NCBI GenBank assembly: GCA_045837725.1
Contig: JBEWZL010000215.1
Span: forward strand, 228,897 to 292,896
Source of the DNA: Vermamoeba vermiformis
Taxonomy: Eukaryota > Tubulinea > Echinamoebida
Reading direction: 5' to 3'
DNA: 64,000 nt
This document shows, one piece after another, positions 54,830 to 64,000 of this stretch. Below the pieces are notes generated by a model. That model worked only from the letters and a program-made list of their open reading frames with translations, did not search any database and was not told the origin of the DNA. Numbering within the stretch: the first letter of the stretch is position 1; each line of letters begins with the position of its first letter. The position numbers were made by a program, and so were the translations under genes.

Positions 54830-55714
54830 ATGGCCACAAGAGCGATTTTAATCGTAGTTGTGGCTTTCGTTATCTTGGAAGTGGCCCAGGCACAGAATTC
54901 GTCAGGTGTACCTCAGGCTGAACTTTTGCTGGTCGGAGAATATCATCACTACGACCAGGACATAATTAGCGCCATCGAAAATGAAGCCACGCGAGGCGAG
55001 ATCTGCCTTGCTGTAGAGCGAGGAGAACTGTCAAATGGCGCTGAGAAGCCCTTGGATGGACAACCAAATACGTATGGCCTGGAAGAGAAGAACGTCTATG
55101 TTTTAACTGTTAGCGTGCTCAATCACATGAAAGCCCTCAACTTGACAAGGGAATTTAGCACATACAATTGGGCGTATTCCTTAACACAAAGTCCCCTTGG
55201 CCTAGATGCATGGAAACGCATGAAGAGACCTTTTTCTGATCCGATCGACGAACAACTGGCTTTAAAACTCGACAATATGGACTTTCAAAATCTGAACTCC
55301 TATCATTATACGAATGTCATTCGAGTAAACCGACAACTCAGCTACACCCTCTTAGATATGTTGAAAGAAGAAAACCAAATGATGCACTTCCTTCCCGAAC
55401 ATCAGTCTCTGTTTAACAAAGCCTTATCAACCTCAAAACTGGGCCCAGTGCACGCCCGCTTCGAGAAAGAAGTTGCTCTCAATTTAAGAAACAAAATGTT
55501 TGCCAACGTAATCACACCGGTCTACCATCGCTGCAGCCCCACTGTACCTGTAATCAAAGTCATAACTGGTTACGAGCACGTGCCTGGATTGAAGGATCTG
55601 TTAGAGAAAACTCTTCCTGGAGTAGTGATCCGCGAAGAATACTTGCCTAAAGCACGAGAGAACGCATGCAAAGTAAATCACGAGCTCTGCACACGCAAGA
55701 ATTGGCGTGTTTAA
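54830..55714 (+). CDS. Secreted protein with TraB/ChaN-like GExH motif, intronless
   Basis: ATG 54830 starts a clean signal peptide (MATRAILIVVVAFVILEVAQ, cut near AQA|QN). The mature protein opens with ELLLVGEYHHYDQDIISAIE and ICLAVERGE, the GExH...E pattern seen in the TraB/TIKI/ChaN/EreA-type fold, where the early Glu and His residues sit in the active or ligand site. Later helices include SYTLLDMLKEENQMMHFL, and a beta strand VIKVITGYEHVPGLKDLL gives the second conserved His region. About 294 residues, single exon, which is unusual here and could mean recent retroposition or transfer from bacteria. Four cysteines near the C-terminal half fit secretion. The exact family is uncertain. Confidence 0.7.
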   Translation: MATRAILIVVVAFVILEVAQAQNSSGVPQAELLLVGEYHHYDQDIISAIENEATRGEICLAVERGELSNGAEKPLDGQPNTYGLEEKNVYVLTVSVLNHMKALNLTREFSTYNWAYSLTQSPLGLDAWKRMKRPFSDPIDEQLALKLDNMDFQNLNSYHYTNVIRVNRQLSYTLLDMLKEENQMMHFLPEHQSLFNKALSTSKLGPVHARFEKEVALNLRNKMFANVITPVYHRCSPTVPVIKVITGYEHVPGLKDLLEKTLPGVVIREEYLPKARENACKVNHELCTRKNWRV

Positions 55715-55790
55715 CTGTTCCTCTGATTCCATTACGCTTTTCTCCTTTAGGAAGGATAAGTGCAATGATGACAAATAAATTTACTTTACA

Positions 55791-58700
55791 TTATGTTGTG
55801 TTATTATTGTTGTTAAAACTCCGTCGCAACTCGCTACTACTGTTCGCGTCAGTCGGATCCACAACGTTAGATCTGATGAAAACTTTGTCCTTATTGATCT
55901 TCTTAATACGATCTTTCAACTCTTCGTCTTTCACATCGCTCAAATTCACTGCGTATTTATACACGTGCGTGTTCTTAGTCTGACCAATACGATACGCTCT
56001 GAAAGAATTGGGGTTAGAAAAATTGACCGTGAAAAAATACTAAAAGCTTTACAATTACGTGTTCAATTATTCAGAAAATCGCCTTAAAATCAGTTTTGTA
56101 ACAGACTTATTATGATTTTTTAACGTGTAGTATCCGTTAATAATAAATCGAGACAAAAATTCAGTTATTTTCGGTGTCATCCTTAATTGACATTATGTTC
56201 CCTCGCGGTCCAATTACCAAATAAGGAAAATCTTTATCTTACCTTCCGATCGCTTGATCCTCCGAAGATTTTTCAATGTGATCCATCAACACCACGTGAT
56301 TGGCTTGAGTTAAGGTCAAACCAGTCGACTGCTTTAACGCACTAAGTAACATGACTCTAATGGCCGCGTTATCTTTGAACGCGTTAATTCTTTCCGCGTG
56401 TGTCTTTTGGGCCGACATTCCTTGCTGAAATTTCACGACGTTAGTTTCAAAAGTTCATTTGGTCCAAATGGTCTTAAGGCTTACCAAGGCTTGACCGGCA
56501 GTGTATTGGATCGATTTTTTCTTCAGCAAGTCGGCCAATTGAACCAGCGGCTAAAAGATAATCGTTTGTAAGTGACACTTTGTTTGACATTTTGACACTT
56601 CGACACGTACCTCGCTCCACGAAGAGAAAACTAAAGCTTTGCATTCCTTGTCTTCGTTCAACTGCTCTTCCAATAGATCAATAATGCGTGCTAATTTCGA
56701 GCCATAAGCCTCTTCAGGACGTGCATCTTGCAGCAACTTGCGTTCATTTAACAAAAACGCGATGTCTTCGAGCTGCTTTTTGCAGGCTGTAGTCGCCTCC
56801 GCACGTCGATTGATCGAAGTTTGCTGGTAAAGCGTTAGAACTGAATGAAATTTCGCGGTCCTCAGTGGACTTACGATAATTGTGTTGATCTCTTCTTTGG
56901 TCGATTCCTCGAAAGTTTTTCGTTCAGCTTTGCTTTCAAACTCTTTCAAGGCCTCAGCGTACTTGGTCAACGCTTCGATGAGGTCAAAGCCAGCCCTGAC
57001 TTCAAGCTTAATATACTCGAACTCCTGTTTTTTTAAGCCCTATTGTTAGTATCCGTAAAGAATATGATGCCTAAAGTTTGACGTACTTTAAATTGGGCAC
57101 TGGCCTCGTGATAACACAAAGACAAATAATGAATGTTGGCTTCGGTCTTTTTGTTGTACGAGTCGTAGTACTTGTAATGCAAGAACGTTTCAGAAGTCAA
57201 GTCGAACGGCTCTTCCTCTGCAGCCTGATCTTGTTGATTGTTATTGTTGTTTGCATCGTCAGCAACGTTTTCTAGGCCAGGCATGTCGTCTATTTCCACT
57301 CTAGGCTTAAAGACGCTGTCCTGGTGGAATTCTTGGAACGGATCCAAGTTCTCAAAATCGATCTTCTGAGTATTACTATTGTCCTTAATTTCAACTGTCT
57401 GAATATTCTTAACGAACTTCATCTCGTTGATTAAGGACTGCTTGTCAACTTCAGTCTTCTCGTCGTTCAAAACGATTGACATGTTGACTTGCTTGTCTTC
57501 AGTCAAAATACTCAAAACTTCTCGGTCTCGAACGTTCGTGGCCGTAGGATTGACAGAACTCTTTGAAAATTCTTTCGGGACGATCAAATGGAAGTAATAG
57601 TTCGAGTCGTTAATGACGATCTTTTCCAAGAACAGAAGAATTCTTTCAGTCTCGTTCAGCTTTGCACTCTTTCTTGTTTGAATCAGCGCGTCTTTTTTGT
57701 CCAGAGCATTGACTGCCTAAAGCCAAAGACATTAGTTTTTGACACGTGTCAACGTTCATGAACGACGTACTGTAGTGTTATCAGGTGTGGCTACCGATGC
57801 TTCATATTTGGTGAACATGTCATCGGCGTGCTCTACTGCCTTTTCAAAGGCTTCTAACTCTTTCATGGACACAGGCAACTCGCCCTTCAAAGCCTTAATG
57901 GCATTGGTTCGCGCCTATGAAAAATTGTTAGTTTCAATGACTAGTTGTTAATCGGACTAGTTCAATACTAACCTCGTCCATTTCTTTCAGACCAACAGTA
58001 ATACGTTCAATTAGCTCGTCGATAGATGTCACTGAAAGCTTCAACTCGTCACTTCGATCTTGGGTGAAAATCGTGTTGTAACTTTGAATGACACCAGAGC
58101 TATAACAAAAAAGTAAGTCACGTGATGCTTCCAAAAAAGGAAATAAGCTTACTTCAAACTCTTGATCAAGCTCTTTTCAGTGAAATGCGGAGACTTGCCA
58201 TTCTTGATGAACTTCAAAATGCGAACCCACCAAGGAGATCGATAGTTATTCTTTCTATTATTTGAAATAGCATTGATCTCTCGCCTATGTTTCTTGTATT
58301 TCTCGGCAACTTTAGACACGTCGTTCTTAATTGGACCCAAGTGCTGCAACTGCACTAGTTGCGCACGCTCCAAATAGTCATCGTTCTGAGGGTCTTTGTT
58401 GCTATCCCGTGATGCTGCCACGCGACTAAGATTTACAAGAGCATGAAAAGTCGCGCCAGGACAAGAAGTCTATCAAAGAATTCAGTTATTTCCTTTTATG
58501 GAAGTCGAAAGTTTTGGACCTACCAGAAGCGCTGGAACATTGACAGAATCATCACCGATATCTATTCTTCCAACCCTATTACAGTAGAGTTTAATAAACT
58601 TCTAAAGTTGGATAGGGGTACGTACTTCATGAACAAATCGGAATCTTTGTTTTCGAAGATCAGATCTAGAATTGATTGGTATGAATCACGAGCCAAATCA

Positions 58701-61597
58701 AGCATATTCACACGCTTAGGATCTTTTTCGAACATCGCAAATGAAGCGTCTCCAATCTCGTTCATAATGTCACAAAGTTGAGCCTGTTTTTGACGCGTCT
58801 CTTTAAGGGACTCTTCCAGCATAATGCGCAAGCACTATGAAACGACATTAGCACCAGGTTATTATAGTCGTCAATGCGACTTACTGTAGTTTTGTTTTTG
58901 TCGGTAACTTTTGTTTTCTTCAGTTCCATGAGGTCGTAAACTACCGCATACGGAGCGCTGAAAAACTTGGCCAATTCATTTTGCGCATTCTGCGTGTCTT
59001 CTCCGATGCTTTTTTGCTTCTTGACAACAATCTCCAAGCAAAATTTCTCGAACTTGGACAAGTTCAAAGTATGTCGGTGCATCGTTGTGCCCGGAATGGC
59101 GATGTCATCTTGCACATGTGCTTTTGCGTGCCTCCACATGATTTTGCCTAATAAGGGCAATAGATCTTTCGTGGGCTTGTCCCAGTATTCTTGAAGTCCC
59201 AAGAAAATCAAAAGGCCTTCACGAAAAAAACGTAAGAATTATGAAATTTTGGGAATAAGGCACGAATAAAAACATACCTCTAATGTCCTCAAAAGAAGAC
59301 TTAACAGGCGTGCCTGTAACTGCCCATCGATGAATTGCTGGAATTTTGCTCACCATCGCTGCAGCCTACGAAGAGTTAGTGCGTGCCAAGACATTATTTG
59401 CGCGTCATTTTTGCACTTACCTGATTGGTGGAAGTCTTAACCTCCTGCGCTTCGTCAATGCAAACACGCCACCACACGAAATTTACAAGTGGTGTTTTAG
59501 GCTTTTCATACTAAAGAGTAGTGTTAGCCACGCAAAGTGCTGCTGCACGATTGCTTACCACTTGCGAACTGCGTCGAAGGGCCATATGGAAGTCGTCAAT
59601 ATAGTGAATCTCGGAACGCAAAACTTCGTAGCTCGTGACTACGACATGACTCTTCATGATTCTCTCCTCTAAAATGGCGTGTTATTGATATTCCGAATGA
59701 GGAAGGTATAGCTTACTGGTGACTTCTGGATCTGTCTGCATGCCATCGTAAACTGTGACAACAAGACTTGGTGCGTGCTTTTGGAGCTCGCTGCACCATT
59801 GATTGACGAGAATGTTTGGAGCCACGATCAAAGTATTCTTGACGCGGAACATGTCATCGTCAGGTCTGACCGGCATATTGCCATCGTTGGTGATCGAATC
59901 ATTAAGCAAAATAAGCGCTATTAGTTCAATCGTCTTGCCGAGACCCATTTCATCAGCTAGAATTCCTTTGCCACCAAGCACAACGTCAGGACCCCAAGTA
60001 CATTTGTCGAGCTCAACGCGTTCTTCGGGCAATCTCGGACGTGTCCTACGCTCTTGTGCGATCATCCAAGCTACAGCTCGTCGTTGATAAGCTAGCAAAC
60101 TAGACTGTAGACCATGAGGCTACACAGAAGAGTTAGAAAATGTATTACATTCGCAACAGAACGAACCTTCTCGGGAGCTTGGTGCGTCCAATCAATTGGT
60201 CTTAAGCACTCATAGAACTTCTCTACGTCAACTTTGTGGCTCGGCTTTTCGATCTTTGTTTGTGAAGGCGACTTTCTAAGCTTGGGACTCTTGCCTTCGG
60301 GCGTGATTGGAGTAGGCGTTGCAGGTGTACTTTCAACTTTGGGTTCAGTTTTCTCTTCAGCTATTACTGCTGGTGTCATATCTTTTTCTTTAAGGGCTTC
60401 AAGGGCAGTAACCCACGACTTGATATCATTGGCTATCAAGTTGCCGTTCTCGCGTGCAGTTGTAACATTGGAGTTACCCGATGAGGCAAAGAAAAATCTC
60501 GGGCTCTTATTCTTCTTCGACGAGCCATCATTAAGCTTCATCTTCTTATTCGGTGTCCAACTATCACCTTCATCTTCATTTTCGTCTTTTCTGCCTCGTT
60601 TTTTACTTGCGTCTTTCTTCTTGGCCTCTTTTTTATTCGGTGCATAATCATCATCGTCTGAGTCGTATGTACCACGCTTCTTCTTAGCACTCTTTTTCTT
60701 CGATCCTGGAGTAAAATCTTCATCGTCATCTTCTTCGACAATTTTTCGTTTCTTTTGTTTCGAGGTTTTGTTCGTGTTTGGTGTGGCATTCGTGTTGGGA
60801 GTTTCAACTTGAATTGTAAGTTTAATCTTCGGCGGCGTAGTAACATTGATATTATTGTCCATAATAATATCGTTTGTTTGTTCTTGAGGCTTTTCTGCAG
60901 TCATAGCGGTTTCGATTTCCATTTCCTCGATTTTCTCGTTGTTATTTGCAGCTGCTAGTGGTTTTTTCTTTGGCTTTTCTTTCTTCTCGGGCTCCTTTTC
61001 TTCTGGAATAGGATCTAGTAATTGATTCGTATTGTTATTATCGTCGCTTGCATTGTCTATGTTCATCGTTGAAAAAGTGATGTTCGCTTGAGATGCTTGA
61101 TCTGGCTTACTTGCAGCGTTGGTATTTGTATTGAATAGTCTTATTTCCGTTTGTATTTTTGTAATTGGTAAATTGAAATTATTGGCATTGTTTGAAGGCA
61201 CGCTGGTATCCAGAACGACTTCTTCTGCTTGCGCGTTCATGATCCGCTGTTCAACTTCATACAGAGCTCCCTTTATGTTTTATTAATATTTATTTTAATG
61301 ATATATGTTTAACTTACGTCCATAGGGACTCTAAATGAGCCATCATCGTTGGGAAACATAACCAGATCGAGCTAAAAAACGAACGTCATTTTCAAAAAAT
61401 CGTAAAATAATTTTAAATATTATTCTTACGTCTGGTCTTCGCAAAAATAATCCTTCTGATGTTATCAACTTGAATGCTAAAGCCAGATTCGCACTCGTAA
61501 TTTGATTGTAGAACATCCTCTTAATTTCGCCATTATATTTTAGCTGAATAATAGCCTCTTCATCGAATATTGATTTCTTTTTGTTCCTCGGATCCAT
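55791..61597 (-). CDS. SHPRH: SHPRH-like SNF2 helicase (Rad5/Rad16 group)
   Basis: Large SNF2 ATPase of DNA-damage tolerance; SHPRH homologues are PCNA ubiquitin ligases. ATG at 61597 (MDPRNKKKSIFDEEAIIQLK). The N-terminal 350 residues after that are Lys/Glu/Asn-rich with nuclear signals (KSAKKKRGTYDSDDDD). Helicase motif I is GILADEMGLGKTIELIAL, motif Ia TLIVAPNILVNQW, motif II WWRVCIDEAQEV, followed by the SHPRH-like IHRWAVTGTPVKSSFEDIRG and LIFLGLQEYW...GKIMWRHAKAHV. The C-lobe has ALVFSSWSE, VMLLSALKQSTGLTLTQANH and QAIGRAYRIGQTKNTHVYKY. About 20 exons. I see no RING finger in the long insert between the lobes, where SHPRH normally has one, nor a clear PHD or H15. About 1,400-1,500 residues. 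Confidence 0.87.
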
Positions 61598-62171
61598 GGA
61601 GTTCTCGGCTAGGAGTGAAAGATCAGATTGGGCTCGCCTTTCAATATTTGGGCATCGAGTACAATGTGAATTATTTTAGTGGTTTTTATAATATTGTTTT
61701 TGTTTAATATTGAAGAAAAAAGAAACAGATCGCTCTTCTCGGATCTCGAAAAGCTACGCGAAGAGAAAATTGCAGCAACTGTACCTTGCGAAAAAATCTG
61801 CGCTGAGGACTTCACGGTCGAATAAATTGAATAACTGGCAAAAGATGTTCGTTTTTGGCTACACCGACAAAATGATGTTCACGTTTTTTGGATCACGTGG
61901 GAAGAGTTTTCCCGTCAAACAACTTTTGGCTTCCCAAGAGCGGAACGAAAGCAGTCAAATTCTGTAGATAGAACAACCACGAGGCGATTTTGGAAAACAC
62001 TCGAAAGGGTATTCGCAGATCGCAAGTAGCCGTTCGCGCCCAAAATCTGAACTTTGAGTGCTCAAACTCAGCATTGTAAATAATTACACCCTTTTGTACA
62101 TATTATTTGTTACTGCAATTACACCTCAGAGAAGAATCAATTCAATTTTAATTCGTCAGTCAGTCGCGAAG
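61598..62171. promoter_or_regulatory. Divergent SHPRH/MORC promoter, partly duplicated
   Basis: 574 bases between the two start codons. From about 61885 onward the sequence is the inverted copy of the region upstream of chimera E (GACGGGAAAACTCTTCCC-type block, the CTGTAGATAGAAC block, and the final tract before ATG 62172). The SHPRH-proximal part is unique. An 85-codon plus frame at 61710-61967 has no homology and spans the duplication edge, so I do not call it a gene. Confidence 0.5.
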
Positions 62172-64000
62172 ATGGCAATCCGTAATCCAGCAACTGCGAC
62201 CCCTAGCGAGGCGCAACCAACGTCAGATGCTGCCAAAAAATATGCTTTTGTTCAACAGAGCATGGTATGTATTATTTCTAAATATTTAATTGAGAAGCTA
62301 GATTCGAGCGATCTCCAATCTCCAATTCGCAAATTGATCGCAAAATTGATACAATATTAATTATTACAATTATATTTACATGACCATATTAATTATTATC
62401 CAAATTGCAGACACATCCAAAATTTTTGCACAGCAATTCGACAAGTCACATTTGGGCCTTCGGAGCAATAGCCGAACTCGTGGGTACGTACGACTGAATA
62501 TCCCCATAGTTACGTAGCTAAAACATTGCACAGATAATGCGACAGATCCGGATGTTATGGCAACCAGATTTTGGATCGATGTCGAAGAAGAAAAAAACGG
62601 CCAACCTCGATTATGTTTCACTGATAATGGCTACGGCATGGAAATCGATAAATTATACAAAATGCTGAGTTTTGGATATTGTGAGAAGGTACGTGACTGA
62701 CTGACATGCGCGAATCCACTGCTTTTCAAATTTCAATTCCAAAGTTCTGTTGGGGTTAAACTTACTTTATTATTCAAAACATGTCTAACTTCATAACCTT
62801 CAATGCAGGAAGAAGTCAATGGACATAAACCGATCGGTCACTACGGCAACGGATTCAAATCCGGTTCAATGCGTTTAGGCCGAGATGCGCTCGTGTTTAC
62901 TCGATCAAAGAGTACATTTAGCATTGGCATGTTGTCTCAAACCTTTTTATTCGCTGAAAATGCAACTTCAGTCCTCGTACCAATGGTTACGTGGGATGCG
63001 ACCGGAAGTAAGCCCCAGTTAGAACACTGTTGCTGCTTAAAAGTTGCTTACCGTTATATTTAGAGTGTCTTACAGAGCTTCAAGCCGCCGAGCAATGTCT
63101 GGGAGCCATTCAAACCTACTCACCGTTCAAAACGATCCACGAGATCATGAATAGATTCAAAAAGATACCTAATAGTACCAAGGGAGGTACTGGCACCCAC
63201 ATCGTTGTATATAATTTGCGAACAGTTGGCAAAGGTACTTATAAATTAACTGGATCAACGTCAACCATAGCTAAAAATTTCGACAGAGCGGGATGCGCCA
63301 TACGAGCTCGATTTTGAAACAGACCCACGTGATATTAGGATAGCCAATGTATTGGTAAGCTTTGAGATCTTGGATATGCATCGTCTAAAATGTATTCAGA
63401 CTCCTGAAGGCAAAAAGCTGCATTTCCAACAGCATCGAAATGGCCAGGGCACGCAGGTTGAAATTCCGATTGATTTCTCGCTGCGAGTAAGTCTAGCAGT
63501 CCTATTTGCTTCTTTTGCATGCTAATGACACTATCTCTTATTAGGAATACTGTTCTATATTATATTCAAAGCCGAGAATGATTATCAACTTGCGAGGCAC
63601 AAAAGTTCGAACAAAATTTGTAGAAGCTTCACTCGGCTACCGTATGTTTGATGTTTATGTAAGTAACGGCTTTATTTTAAGCATATGCGCTTTATACTTA
63701 GTTCTCGATAAGATAATCCTTGGCGCATTTTATTAAATTTTTTGTTCGCTCCAGAAAAACACGAGGATTACATTTGGCATGAACGTGGATAATCCTAATT
63801 TGTATGGCATCATGCTCTACCACAGAAACCGCCTCATCAAACCATACTTGCGCGTCGGAATTCAAAATCAGATCAATCCAGATGCAGTTGGCGTCATTGG
63901 CATTATCGAGGCAGACTTCTTGCAACCGACGCATAATAAGCAAGACTTCGATGTAAATACAAGCGCGTACAAGAACTGCATCCAGACACTCGCCACCAAG
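61885..64000 (+). repeat. Inverted segmental duplication, copy 2
   Basis: Partner of 37391-39455 in opposite orientation and about 22 kb away. It carries promoter, exons and introns of the MORC head, and continues beyond the window end. Most differences lie in introns and at silent sites, plus some amino-acid changes, so the duplication is young but not brand new. Confidence 0.88.
62172..64000 (+). CDS. Second MORC ATPase gene (3' end off window)
   Basis: ATG 62172 ([20 protein letters not shown]). The same exon plan as chimera E gives a complete GHKL site: [57 protein letters not shown]. The S5 part reads [60 protein letters not shown]. The window ends at [10 protein letters not shown], exactly before the point where E passes into its SAM domains. 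Whether this copy also has SAM-SAM-U-box, a CW zinc finger, or ends early cannot be told. All visible exons are open and splice sites are intact. Confidence 0.9.

Noticed and set aside
60234-60958. Plus-strand frames over the SHPRH N-terminus
   Set aside because: Shadows of Lys/Glu-rich low-complexity coding sequence.
61710-61967. 85-codon plus frame upstream of the second MORC copy
   Set aside because: Crosses the duplication edge, no similarity to anything and no matching frame in the other copy.
63180-63317. Apparent frame end in the second MORC copy
   Set aside because: It is read-through into a normal intron; the same intron is present in chimera E and splicing keeps the frame.
1-64000. 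Virus-like or LTR elements, CRISPR arrays, DNA transposons
   Set aside because: No reverse transcriptase, integrase, capsid, transposase, long terminal repeat or regular spacer pattern was seen in any frame I examined.

Overview
This is a window of nuclear DNA from a eukaryote with a compact, AT-rich genome. Nearly every gene is cut by short GT-AG introns, mostly about 45-70 bases. Intergenic gaps are usually 60-450 bases, and genes lie on both strands in convergent and divergent pairs. The gene set includes Mediator MED8, LAS1, SHPRH, Arl8, STEAP, a MORC3-like ATPase and a GRAM/PH sterol glucosyltransferase. That mix suggests a unicellular relative of animals, fungi or amoebozoans, but I cannot name the species. 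No plasmid, CRISPR, virus-like or intact transposon structure was seen.

Layout. 1-6 kb: 3' part of a GRAM-PH-GRAM sterol glucosyltransferase and a divergent tail-anchored C2 protein. 6-10.4 kb: a saccharopine dehydrogenase-like/DUF4166 gene with a whole 5S rRNA gene inside one intron, then cytosolic tryptophanyl-tRNA synthetase. 10.4-18.3 kb: an MRH-domain surface protein with an inverted relic of its last exon, MED8, LAS1 and a divergent histone H3 variant. 18.6-27 kb: F-box/ankyrin-type proteins, a tail-anchored coiled-coil protein, a STEAP-like reductase and an F-box protein with a ParB-like DGHHK motif.

27-41.7 kb: the main attraction, a six-member tandem array on the minus strand. Four members read LRR head - coiled coil - SAM - SAM - U-box, one of them frameshifted. 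One is a truncated LRR head joined to a kinase tail. One replaces the LRR head with a complete MORC3-type GHKL ATPase. A second, inverted copy of the MORC head and its promoter lies 22 kb away and runs off the right end of the window.

41.7-64 kb: an EEF1A-lysine-methyltransferase-like gene, Arl8, an unrecognised gene, thiamine pyrophosphokinase, two convergent LRR proteins with a C-terminal F-box-like motif, a 2-oxoglutarate oxygenase fused to a ubiquitin-like domain, an intronless secreted protein, SHPRH, and the second MORC copy.

Theme. The window is rich in ubiquitin-related genes: five U-box genes, about five F-box or F-box-like genes, SHPRH and a ubiquitin-like fusion. The SAM-SAM-U-box family looks like one ubiquitin-ligase and oligomerisation chassis fitted with interchangeable heads. 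Such head swapping is typical of recognition or defence families, but the defence role is inference. Exon joins were made by eye from splice signals and reading frame, so internal exon ends are approximate.
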